Shown here: piece after piece, positions 42,331-48,945 of the stretch
Layout: each line of letters opens with the position of its first letter
Numbering within the stretch: position 1 is the stretch's first letter
Origin: a virus
Direction: 5' to 3' (one strand)
Virus record (IMG/VR): IMGVR_UViG_3300042402_003082
Location: 1-48,945 of that record
Length of the DNA: 48,945 nucleotides
Notes under the pieces: model-generated
Seen by the model: only the letters and a program-made list of their open reading frames with translations
What the model was told of the DNA's origin: nothing
Database searches by the model: none
Made by a program: the position numbers and the translations under genes

Positions 42331-42649
42331 ACTGAATTCCATAACCCTTCCAAGGTGAGGCTCTGTTAATAGTGCCTTGACAGGCGTACTTATCCCCGAA
42401 GCGGACAAGGGTTGTGCCTCTCTCAGTGACCTCCCGCTTTACCGCCCAATTGTTTTCGTGTTCCTTAACATCGAGTTCTTCAGTCCTACCTCGCCGTACA
42501 AACCGACGATAGTGTTTCTTGTACTCGTTGTCACAGGTAATACACATCGCCCTTGTTTTAGCGGTTAAGGCTTTCCGGAAAAACTCCAGGGTTGCCGGGG
42601 CTACCTTGCCACAGGATGAGCAGATCAGGGTTTTCTCACACATACTCAT
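42323..42649 (-). CDS. Zinc-ribbon protein
   Basis: About 108 residues. Two CxxC pairs (CSSCGK and CITCDN) 24-27 residues apart, followed by a basic stretch (KKHYRRFVRRGR): a treble-clef/zinc-ribbon nucleic-acid-binding type. Exact start among three near ATGs is unsure. Confidence 0.72.
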   Translation of the reverse strand: MSMCEKTLICSSCGKVAPATLEFFRKALTAKTRAMCITCDNEYKKHYRRFVRRGRTEELDVKEHENNWAVKREVTERGTTLVRFGDKYACQGTINRASPWKGYGIQYE

Positions 42650-42887
42650 GGTCCTCATAGAAAGCTTGCCAAGCGCTATCTTCCAGCTCCTCCTTCCATT
42701 TTGACCTCAGGAGGAAAGAGACATCGGTATCTCCCACCCACAGGTTCTCAATTTCCATGGTTTCTGGCTCGTCTGGGTAACCGGGGTCCCCATTCGCCAT
42801 GTACATGCGGCCTTGCTGGGCCTTCGTGTAAAATACCTCTGCTTTGAACTCAATTTCCGCTGCCGTAAACTCCAGATCAACTAGCAT
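42636..42887 (-). CDS. Hypothetical acidic protein, 83 residues
   Basis: RBS AGGAG, overlaps both neighbours. Acidic (YPDEPETMEIENLW, EELEDSAW). Unknown. Confidence 0.68.
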   Translation of the reverse strand: MLVDLEFTAAEIEFKAEVFYTKAQQGRMYMANGDPGYPDEPETMEIENLWVGDTDVSFLLRSKWKEELEDSAWQAFYEDHEYV

Positions 42888-43134
42888 TTTTTGCTCCTAA
42901 TGATATTTTTAACTTTGCTCCAGTCCGTCCAACGGGAGCATAAACACAGATCGTGTCTTCAGAAGTTACCGAGGAGGTCACCACCTCCTTGCCCTCAACA
43001 AGTGGGCATCGGGGTTCCATGTTTATCTGCTTGTGGTGGTTGTATCCAAGGGCAAATCCCGCTGCTGCACCTCCGGCTAGTAACACCATCACCACCAAAA
43101 TGATTGTTGCTACATCTTTAACGACTGTTCTCAA
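42877..43134 (-). CDS. Small membrane-anchored protein
   Basis: 85 residues from a TTG with GGAG 7 bp upstream. N-terminal membrane helix (IILVVMVLLAGGAAAGFALG) and a soluble tail of about 50 residues with two Cys. Topology suggests an inner-membrane anchor; no holin/spanin signature. Confidence 0.62.
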   Translation of the reverse strand: MRTVVKDVATIILVVMVLLAGGAAAGFALGYNHHKQINMEPRCPLVEGKEVVTSSVTSEDTICVYAPVGRTGAKLKISLGAKNAS

Positions 43135-43333
43135 AGGGATACTCCTTTCTCACCAACTTGAAATCCCTTGCCATCAGCTTGCGCAAGGTGCTGTTCTCCG
43201 CTTCTAACCTTCTGTTCTCCACTCGCAGGAGTTGAATCTCATGCTCTAAGGTGCTGGCTTGGGTGGCGGATTCCATCGAGCTTTTAGCCCAGCTCGTAAT
43301 CTCTTCTAATCGACTTTCTAAGTCTTTAGACAT
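43118..43333 (-). CDS. Coiled-coil protein, 71 residues
   Basis: Leucine-zipper-like heptads (EHEIQLLRVENRRLEAENSTLRKL). The start codon overlaps a sequence matching the phage promoter -10, with AGGA serving as RBS. Possibly a dimeric regulator or adaptor; unknown. Confidence 0.68.
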   Translation of the reverse strand: MSKDLESRLEEITSWAKSSMESATQASTLEHEIQLLRVENRRLEAENSTLRKLMARDFKLVRKEYPFENSR

Positions 43334-43360
43334 AATAGTCCTCACATCAAATTTTGTCTA
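43332..43360 (-). promoter_or_regulatory. Promoter-family motif merged with a start codon
   Basis: TAGACA (43355-43360, overlapping the ArdA stop), 17 bp ending AGGAC, TATTAT (43332-43337); the last T begins no separate leader, because TATTATG contains the ATG at 43331-43333. Likely acts as RBS/start rather than as promoter for this gene. Confidence 0.45.
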
Positions 43361-43891
43361 CTGGCTGAATATGTAACCTGTACCATCATCTCGAACATAG
43401 TCCGAGATGAACAGGTCTCGACAATAAGCCTCATAATCAAAATAGTACACTAACTCCTTTGGCATATTGGCAAGCATACCGGTGTCTTCGACGATCTGGT
43501 ACGTGAAGTCTAACTCGGACCCTTCTCGACCTGCATGCTGTTCCTTGCAGGATTCAATATCGGTCTCAAAATCATCACAGCCAAGCCCAAGCCGCATGAA
43601 TGCTCCGTACATCTCCTTCTCATCGTCATCCAAGTCCAGCCAGAGCCACGCATCCTCCTTAATGAAGGACTCACCTACCATGCCCCGTGGAAAGCCTTGA
43701 AAGTCTTGGAACATGAACTCTGGGTCAACCTCATCGTCATGGAACTCCGCAAGTGCCTCGTAGAAGGTCTCCTTGTCGGAGTAATCTTCCAGGTCAAACC
43801 AGGCTCCTGCTAAGGAGCCGTTGTTGTACTTCTTATATGTACCTACATAAATCCTGGGTGTTGTTTTGTACTCTGTGCTATAGTTGCTCAT
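43358..43891 (-). CDS. ardA: ArdA-type antirestriction protein
   Basis: 177 residues. ArdA-like layout: PRIYVGTYKKYNNGSLAGAW at the start, an Asp/Glu-rich middle (DLDDDEKEM), and the family ending LVYYFDYEAYCRDL. ArdA is an elongated DNA mimic that inhibits type I restriction enzymes. Full family length. Start overlaps the stop of the 258-residue gene (ATGA). It protects incoming phage DNA and marks this region as anti-defence. Confidence 0.85.
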   Translation of the reverse strand: MSNYSTEYKTTPRIYVGTYKKYNNGSLAGAWFDLEDYSDKETFYEALAEFHDDEVDPEFMFQDFQGFPRGMVGESFIKEDAWLWLDLDDDEKEMYGAFMRLGLGCDDFETDIESCKEQHAGREGSELDFTYQIVEDTGMLANMPKELVYYFDYEAYCRDLFISDYVRDDGTGYIFSQ

Positions 43892-44664
43892 GGTAATTCC
43901 TTCGCAATGTTGTGAATAACATCATCCAAATAGATAGCTTGCCCTGTGCAAGTCCTACCCCATACTTGTAACCCAAACACATCCTGAACGAGTTCCCCTC
44001 TCTGCTCTAGCTGCTTCGCCAAGAATGGCGTCACTAGCCAGTGCTCATAGATCGTCCTACCTTCAACCTCAATCTCAAGCCTCTCGCAAACTTCCTGAAC
44101 TTTCCCTTGCTTGCGGATATCATCCATCAAGGTTTCTTGCAGCCGCTTCAAGACCTTGTGAGGGGTGGTGTCCCTTGTACTGCACATGAACTTCACCCGC
44201 TCATCCATGTCTGTGGTCACTGAGCCATCACACATACCGTAACGGGCTCCGGCAAGCCGGGTTCCGCAGTTGTCACAGCGGTCTATGGAAAACTCCTCGT
44301 CATCCCCTGTTGGGTGTCCTTCAAGACCTCCATCAATAATGTCTTCATCCTCCTCTTCCGTATTGTCGGGGGGTAGCTCTCCGTTGACCAAGTAAAAGAG
44401 ACAGTCCTCACAGACATGGTCTGTGGTCTCCGGAACCTCGTCCGGTATGTCCGCTTTCAGGGTTAAGTCTGCGAACTCTATCAAGTCAAGGTCGGATACT
44501 ACTTCTTCTATCTCATAAAAATCGAGATCTGAGATGTGATACTCAAGGGCTGAATCGTAGTCTGGAACCTCAGACACATACTCTTCCGAATCTAGGTTCA
44601 ACTTGTCCATTAAATTGTTGACGTTATATAAAACGTCGCTAGAAACTAGGTCTTGTGATTTCAT
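43888..44664 (-). CDS. Acidic protein with zinc-binding Cys pairs
   Basis: 258 residues. The first 120 are very acidic, followed by CDNCG near 132 and an earlier CEDC (about 84). The C-terminus EHWLVTPFLAKQLEQ, VWGRTCTGQAIYLD is a motif shared by many phage and plasmid proteins of unknown function. Directly coupled to ardA, so a DNA-mimic or defence-related role is tempting but unproved. Confidence 0.75.
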   Translation of the reverse strand: MKSQDLVSSDVLYNVNNLMDKLNLDSEEYVSEVPDYDSALEYHISDLDFYEIEEVVSDLDLIEFADLTLKADIPDEVPETTDHVCEDCLFYLVNGELPPDNTEEEDEDIIDGGLEGHPTGDDEEFSIDRCDNCGTRLAGARYGMCDGSVTTDMDERVKFMCSTRDTTPHKVLKRLQETLMDDIRKQGKVQEVCERLEIEVEGRTIYEHWLVTPFLAKQLEQRGELVQDVFGLQVWGRTCTGQAIYLDDVIHNIAKELP

Positions 44665-44849
44665 ATTGCCTCCATGATTTTAAGAAACATCGCCTGGTCT
44701 TCCAGGCACTTGGCTTGAACCCATTCGTCAATCAGGTAGTCATTGACAAACTCAGGTTCGGTTACTGCATAGTCGTCCGAGCGGTGGCTCATACCTTCCA
44801 ACTCATCTTCCCAACACCAACATCCATCGGACCAGTAACAGATTTTCAT
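44661..44849 (-). CDS. Small acidic protein, 62 residues
   Basis: ATGA overlaps at both ends fix its frame. Trp/Cys-rich start (KICYWSDGCWCW). Unknown. Confidence 0.68.
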   Translation of the reverse strand: MKICYWSDGCWCWEDELEGMSHRSDDYAVTEPEFVNDYLIDEWVQAKCLEDQAMFLKIMEAI

Positions 44850-45325
44850 TCTTTCCACTCCTTCGGAATATCATATCCCTTATAACCTGTAGCGTTGGGG
44901 TTATCCCCATCGCAAGCGTTGGGAACGCAGGGTGAGCATAATTTGAAATATCCCGTGTGTGGGCTTTCAAACACCCACAGCATCGGTGCGCCGCCTAACC
45001 AGTTAATGCCGTACTTGACGCCCTCATGCTCACCATCAATAACGGGTTCGTCGATTTGTATCCCCTCCAACCAAGCATCAATGCGGTCCTCCAGCCGGGT
45101 TTCCCGCTCGTAATCGGCATCCACTTGGTCAAGCACTCCCGCCTCGATTTCCGACTCGATCTCGTCCTCGATCTCAATTCTCAACTTCATCGTGGCCTCC
45201 TCCTCGGCAGCCTTGAATGAGATGTCCTCCCCATTGAGGAAGAAATCGTTGATAAGATCACTGTCCAAGTCGTTAGCACTGAACACGGTGTAGCGAATTC
45301 CTGTTGCGGGGTTTGTGTTGGTCAT
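44846..45325 (-). CDS. Acidic hypothetical protein, 159 residues
   Basis: Start behind AGGAG. Acidic helical middle (IEIEDEIESEIEAG) and a conserved-looking C-terminus (WVFESPHTGYFKLC, GYKGYDIPKEW) seen in other phage small-gene clusters. Function unknown. Confidence 0.72.
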   Translation of the reverse strand: MTNTNPATGIRYTVFSANDLDSDLINDFFLNGEDISFKAAEEEATMKLRIEIEDEIESEIEAGVLDQVDADYERETRLEDRIDAWLEGIQIDEPVIDGEHEGVKYGINWLGGAPMLWVFESPHTGYFKLCSPCVPNACDGDNPNATGYKGYDIPKEWKE

Positions 45326-45573
45326 GATTGTTGCTCCTCTACGATTTTGTCTATCCGCGCCCAATTCTCATAGCTCATGGACAGCGAGGGTTGGGGTAAT
45401 CCACACAGAAAACACAGATGATCTAGGATCATCTGTACTGCCGGATCTGCTGCGGCATCGCTGCCGGCTTGCTCCGTTGCTTCGTCAATAGCACTGACCA
45501 GCGCCCTAGCTACGGCTCTAGGGTTACTGGCACCGTTGTAATAGATGTGATATGCGTCTTTGAACCTTTTCAT
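45322..45573 (-). CDS. Conserved phage protein, 83 residues
   Basis: Helical, with HIYYNGASNPRAVARAL and PAVQMILDHLCFLCGL, a pattern I associate with small phage proteins of unknown role. ATGA-coupled on both sides. Confidence 0.72.
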   Translation of the reverse strand: MKRFKDAYHIYYNGASNPRAVARALVSAIDEATEQAGSDAAADPAVQMILDHLCFLCGLPQPSLSMSYENWARIDKIVEEQQS

Positions 45574-45875
45574 GATTTACTCTCCAATTTTTCTAAGTAG
45601 TTGCGGTGTGCTTGCAGCCTTACTTGCAGTTCTGCAATATCGTTCTCGTAGCGTTCAATGCTTTCTCTCATATCATCCTTAATCGCTTCAAGGGCTTCTT
45701 CCTCACTCTTGTAATACGAACTTAAGTTGGATTGGTATACGTCTCCATTTTGATTCATCAATTTTGCTAACCCTCTTCGGGTCGAATCGCCAGCTAGGAC
45801 GACAATTGGGTCTATGGTGCAATGACTAAAGACATCATCTATCTCATGCCATCTAACTTCGTATACTATTGTCAT
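45570..45875 (-). CDS. Hypothetical protein with C-terminal coiled coil, 101 residues
   Basis: Start behind AGGAG. N-terminal alpha/beta part, C-terminal helix ESIERYENDIAELQVRLQ predicted coiled coil. Unknown. Confidence 0.7.
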   Translation of the reverse strand: MTIVYEVRWHEIDDVFSHCTIDPIVVLAGDSTRRGLAKLMNQNGDVYQSNLSSYYKSEEEALEAIKDDMRESIERYENDIAELQVRLQAHRNYLEKLESKS

Positions 45876-45885
45876 ACTTGATCTC

Positions 45886-46119
45886 CTAAAAATCTCTGAA
45901 TACTGTTTCAACCGGAGGTCTACAATCGTGTTGCAAACCATTACTTAATAGCACCCATCTTCCGGCTGTTTTTGCCCAATAAAGGTCAGACACCCCACAA
46001 AATTTGCATCTAACAGGTGTAGGGGTGTATTTAGTGTATTGGGTCATTCCCTCATCATTAGTTTGCCCGAAACATAGATCATCGAAAGCATCTACTGCGT
46101 GATCGAAACAATCACTCAT
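45886..46119 (-). CDS. Small protein with CxxC motif, 77 residues
   Basis: RBS AGGA. CKFCG and a later HDC could bind zinc. ATGA-coupled to the upstream gene. Confidence 0.68.
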   Translation of the reverse strand: MSDCFDHAVDAFDDLCFGQTNDEGMTQYTKYTPTPVRCKFCGVSDLYWAKTAGRWVLLSNGLQHDCRPPVETVFRDF

Positions 46120-46373
46120 ACTTGATCCTTCAAGTCTTGTTTCACTAATTGTTGGCAAGCGGGAGGCAAGTCCTCCAGCTTGATTCTCTTGCCAAGGTGT
46201 TTCCCGGGTGTCGCCTCGACGTAACACCCAATGCCATGAAAGGGCATCGAATTCATGCCACGGCCTGCAAAAGTACCCTGCTTCGAGCCTGGCTCTTGCA
46301 TATACAACACCGTGTACCTGTCTGCACTTTTACCTCCGTTGTCGTAACAACGGACCCACTCAAGTTTTTTCAT
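46116..46373 (-). CDS. Conserved small phage protein, 85 residues
   Basis: RCYDNGGKSADRYTVLYM and RGMNSMPFHGIG followed by LPPACQQLV match a pattern seen in many phage early regions; no function assigned. Confidence 0.72.
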   Translation of the reverse strand: MKKLEWVRCYDNGGKSADRYTVLYMQEPGSKQGTFAGRGMNSMPFHGIGCYVEATPGKHLGKRIKLEDLPPACQQLVKQDLKDQV

Positions 46374-46633
46374 AAATCCTCCTCATAAACCTCATCGTAA
46401 TACCTTTCACTTACATACAAGTGAAAGGCGTACTCTTCACTGTGTGCTGTGAATCGGAAGCCTCCAGGATAAGGGAGGCCTCCCGGAATAATTGAATACC
46501 CCGGAAAGTGCCCTTCAACACAGGCTTTGGCTGCTGAAAAGTGCCCGAAAAAATCGTTACCTTCGTACTCGTAAGACACTTTTGGCAAGTTCAGAACCGG
46601 GGCCGCATTTACCACAACCTTGAACGATCTCAT
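46370..46633 (-). CDS. Hypothetical protein, 87 residues
   Basis: RBS AGGAGG. Beta-rich with aromatic C-terminus (YVSERYYDEVYEED). Unknown. Confidence 0.68.
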   Translation of the reverse strand: MRSFKVVVNAAPVLNLPKVSYEYEGNDFFGHFSAAKACVEGHFPGYSIIPGGLPYPGGFRFTAHSEEYAFHLYVSERYYDEVYEEDL

Positions 46634-46641
46634 AATTCCTC

Positions 46642-46986
46642 CTAATCAAAGTGAAGTTCACGTCCTAGATCGTCTCCATAGACGCTGACCTCGCCCAGCA
46701 CTTGAGCGCAGCGAGTCAACACATCCGCACTGGGGCCCCATATTTCAGGTCTGTCCCAGAATCCTACGCCGTGGTGATTCCGGGTGAACCAGAGGTCATA
46801 CCCAGCTTGTTGATAGTGACCCCGGATGAGGTCACTGTTCGTTAAGAAAAATTCGTGACAAACCTTCCAGGCTTGCCATTTTGCTTCATTTGAAAATGGG
46901 AGAACGGAGGGTTGATTCGTGTCGCCGCAGTCGGTGAATACAGCGGCTTCCAGATAAGCTGTTGTCATTACATCTGATTGGTTCAT
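46642..46986 (-). CDS. Conserved phage protein, 114 residues
   Basis: Start behind AAGGAG (upstream in-frame codons lack an RBS). Contains GYDLWFTRNHHGVGFWDR, a motif common in small phage proteins, often with a GD-rich C-terminus as here (YGDDLG). Unknown role. Confidence 0.75.
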   Translation of the reverse strand: MNQSDVMTTAYLEAAVFTDCGDTNQPSVLPFSNEAKWQAWKVCHEFFLTNSDLIRGHYQQAGYDLWFTRNHHGVGFWDRPEIWGPSADVLTRCAQVLGEVSVYGDDLGRELHFD

Positions 46987-47050
46987 TGTTTGTCTCCTTG
47001 GGTAATTCCACAAGTTGAGGGGCCGAAGGTCAAGTCCGGCCGGGATAGTG

Positions 47051-47386
47051 CTACTTCACTTTTATCCATGTGTTTTCCCTGAGTAGGGCTTCCCACTGCT
47101 CATACTTCTGTTTCTGGATTGACACCACAAATCTCTGGGTGTTTTGTGCATTCAGCCACCTCGTTACAAATAGCTGGAATGACAAATCTATGTCCTGGTC
47201 CGCCATGATGGCCCCACTGTACACCCTGACAATAGCGTCGTCGGGGACCTCCCCCTGAAACTCATTTTCCTCCATCCCATTAATCGTTACTTCCTGGGCA
47301 TCCACATAAGCCCCAGTCACATTTAGGAAGGCGTCCCAATCTGCTTCCATCATCTTCTTGTACTCAGACCCAGTCATCTTTTTCAT
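47051..47386 (-). CDS. Hypothetical protein, 111 residues
   Basis: ATGA-coupled to the gene upstream. Acidic N-terminal half, hydrophobic core segment (DIDLSFQLFVTRW). Unknown. Confidence 0.68.
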   Translation of the reverse strand: MKKMTGSEYKKMMEADWDAFLNVTGAYVDAQEVTINGMEENEFQGEVPDDAIVRVYSGAIMADQDIDLSFQLFVTRWLNAQNTQRFVVSIQKQKYEQWEALLRENTWIKVK

Positions 47387-47856
47387 ACGATGTTCCCTTC
47401 CATATCTACTTCTACCTCGATTTCAGTCCATTTTGCTGGGCCGATGACCTTAGAGGTGGTGTTCGTCTCTGCTTGCTTACGATTCGCGTAAAAGCTGCTT
47501 GATGTAAAAAGTTTTTCATTGTGTGATAGGCATATCCATTGCCACATACTTACTATTTTGGTGGGCTTGTCCCGGATCGCGTAGTAATCAGGAGGGTTTG
47601 TGAAATTCCAGTATGTGCCGGACTTCCAAGTGGGTTTCTCGATAGGTGCCCCATCACTGTACTTGACCAAGGCTATCTCCTTGTTCGGGTCTTTGAGGGC
47701 CTCCTTGAATACTAAGTAAGGGTCATAGAGCCTGAACTCCTCGCAATCAAACCACATGGGGTGTGTGAGTTCCCACTCCCCAGTTTCTTGGTCAAGTCTT
47801 TCGATCTCCGCTCCTTCAGCCCACTGAAGGATAAGGTCGTGATGTTTGTGTTTCAT
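47383..47856 (-). CDS. Small phage protein, tandem paralogue A
   Basis: 157 residues. N-terminal HKHHDLILQWAEG and FRLYDP fit a short domain common in phage early genes. About half of the residues match the next gene, with which it is coupled (ATGA). Confidence 0.75.
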   Translation of the reverse strand: MKHKHHDLILQWAEGAEIERLDQETGEWELTHPMWFDCEEFRLYDPYLVFKEALKDPNKEIALVKYSDGAPIEKPTWKSGTYWNFTNPPDYYAIRDKPTKIVSMWQWICLSHNEKLFTSSSFYANRKQAETNTTSKVIGPAKWTEIEVEVDMEGNIV

Positions 47857-48341
47857 ACAATGTTTCCTCCCATGTCCATTTCAACTTCAACTTCAATCTC
47901 AGTCCAAGGAACAATACCTATTACTTTAGATGTAATATGATCTTTAGTTACATCTTCCGCACTTAAATAAAAACGATTTGATGCAAAGAATTTATTACTG
48001 TCATTTTGAAGTAGCCATTGCCACATCTTTACTTTTTTTGTAGTTTTTGGTTTATCTCTAATTGCATAGTAATCAGGAAGGTTAGTGAAATCCCAGAACT
48101 TCCCTGATTCCCAATTGGGCTCCTCGATAGGTGATCCATCGCTATACTTGATTAAAGCTACCTCTTTATTAGGGTCCTTAACCGCCTCGCGTAGTTCACG
48201 GTAGGGGTCATATACCCGGTACTCTTCATCTTCAAACCATAGCGGTTCGGTTTGTTTCCACTTTCCCGTTTCTGAGTCAAGGGTTTCAATCTTTGAGCCT
48301 TCGGCCCAAGCCATAATAAGATCGTAGTGTTTGTGTTTCAT
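47853..48341 (-). CDS. Small phage protein, tandem paralogue B
   Basis: 162 residues from the ATG overlapping the upstream stop. Shares KHKHYDLIMAWAEG, DPNKEVALIKYSDG and PDYYAIRDKP with its neighbour: a recent tandem duplication with divergence. Noticeably more AT-rich than paralogue A, so one copy may have been exchanged. Confidence 0.75.
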   Translation of the reverse strand: MKHKHYDLIMAWAEGSKIETLDSETGKWKQTEPLWFEDEEYRVYDPYRELREAVKDPNKEVALIKYSDGSPIEEPNWESGKFWDFTNLPDYYAIRDKPKTTKKVKMWQWLLQNDSNKFFASNRFYLSAEDVTKDHITSKVIGIVPWTEIEVEVEMDMGGNIV

Positions 48342-48565
48342 TTTAATGTCTCCGGTATGTCCATTGCCAACCACGCGGCGGTCTTAACCACCTCGCCACT
48401 TACCTGCCCAATCAAGTCAAAAATCAAGCCTTCGTGAGTGAGAACCACCTGAAGGTCTTGTATCTCATCGTCGTCTTCCGCGACTTCACGGAATATGATC
48501 CGTAGATTCAACGGCATGTCCTGCCATGTTTTTCCACCGTCAGTAGAAATTTGATTTTGAGTCAT
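48338..48565 (-). CDS. Hypothetical protein, 75 residues
   Basis: RBS AGGAA. Starts MTQNQISTDGGKTWQDMP, like a single beta-sandwich domain; acidic middle (AEDDDEIQDL). Unknown. Confidence 0.7.
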   Translation of the reverse strand: MTQNQISTDGGKTWQDMPLNLRIIFREVAEDDDEIQDLQVVLTHEGLIFDLIGQVSGEVVKTAAWLAMDIPETLK

Positions 48566-48690
48566 AGTAATTCCTCTCTGAAAAGATTAATTGCTTCTCG
48601 TTTGGTATATCCAAAATACCTTTTAGTAATCATCTGATTCCCAACTATCTCGCTAATACAATAACCCCCAGTTATTCTCTCAACTAACAT
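48562..48690 (-). CDS. Small protein, 42 residues
   Basis: GGAGGAG RBS; overlaps the stop of the gene upstream and the start of the one downstream (ATGA). Reads MLVERITGGYCISEI to a basic helical end. Contains FGYTKREAINLFREE, a pattern typical of small phage proteins. Confidence 0.68.
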   Translation of the reverse strand: MLVERITGGYCISEIVGNQMITKRYFGYTKREAINLFREELL

Positions 48691-48945
48691 AGCTCCTCCG
48701 GTATTTCAACAGTTTCACCTAGTTTTGATGCGACGTAGGTTCGCATGGCTGCGATGAGTGGGGTTGGCCCTCTCTCCTTAAACTCAAATCCAACCCCCAG
48801 TCGGAAGATGGAGGTAAGGATTTCTGAGGTTTGGGTAATAGTGATACGCTCACGTTCAACTATCTCGTAGCCGTGCTTAGTGGAGTAGCTGAATGTTCCA
48901 CCTATGTACCCGTAGTTGTCGTGCATCGACATGAAGTGTTCGATG
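48684..48945 (-). CDS. Hypothetical protein, 5' end at window edge
   Basis: At least 82 residues. The ATG at 48932 has no RBS and the frame is open to the window end (adding IEHF), so the true start probably lies outside. MHDNYGYIGGTFSYST, then alpha/beta; unknown. Confidence 0.62.
   Translation of the reverse strand, partial: IEHFMSMHDNYGYIGGTFSYSTKHGYEIVERERITITQTSEILTSIFRLGVGFEFKERGPTPLIAAMRTYVASKLGETVEIPEELC

Noticed and set aside
45326-45356. TAGACAAAATC inside the 83-residue gene as another family promoter
   Set aside because: The -10 position (CAATCA) does not match and the sequence is coding with an ordinary RBS.

Overview
The window is one end-to-end piece of a tailed double-stranded DNA phage (or prophage) genome with no bacterial housekeeping genes. 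The lifestyle looks temperate or once temperate: a tyrosine integrase sits at the strand switch, with a small HTH/excisionase-like gene converging on it. Strong Shine-Dalgarno sites, sigma70-like promoters and the gene families suggest a Gram-negative (probably pseudomonadotal) host, but nothing in the sequence names it. I saw no lysis cassette, capsid genes, CRISPR array or tRNA gene.

Layout. Bases 1-13864 (+ strand) are the distal end of the tail module: a huge, internally repetitive tape-measure gene cut by the left edge, two small tail/fibre genes, and a complete diversity-generating retroelement (DGR). The DGR comprises a C-type-lectin-like target protein with a variable repeat (VR), an Avd accessory protein, a template repeat (TR) and a reverse transcriptase. 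VR and TR differ at 11 positions, and every one is an adenine in the TR. A 7-bp hairpin with a GATA loop lies just behind the VR, as in the Bordetella phage system. Two further small genes follow. Bases 13865-14131 are a repeat-rich control/att-like region in front of the integrase (14132-15124).

From 15180 to the right edge every convincing gene is on the - strand. 15.2-40 kb is a replication, repair and nucleotide module: ThyX, RNA ligase, an SbcC/SbcD-type nuclease pair, ATP-dependent DNA ligase, a PD-(D/E)XK nuclease, an antirepressor, a three-domain family A DNA polymerase, dNMP kinase, DnaQ-type exonuclease, ssDNA-binding protein, AEP primase-helicase, SNF2-type helicase, MazG-like pyrophosphohydrolase, and a B12-dependent ribonucleotide reductase with a mini-intein in its active site. 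40-49 kb is a tightly overlapping train of small, mostly acidic proteins with ATGA-coupled starts. It includes an ArdA-type antirestriction protein, which makes this stretch look like a host-takeover/anti-defence island.

Control. A recurrent promoter family (TTGACA, exactly 17 bp, usually ending AGGAC, then TATTAT-like) lies at gene boundaries of the - strand arm, with the -35 box usually touching or overlapping the preceding stop codon. Several copies are embedded in perfect dyads whose stems differ while the loop is conserved. Long structured leaders or candidate RNAs follow some of them (23977-24049; 40186-40354).
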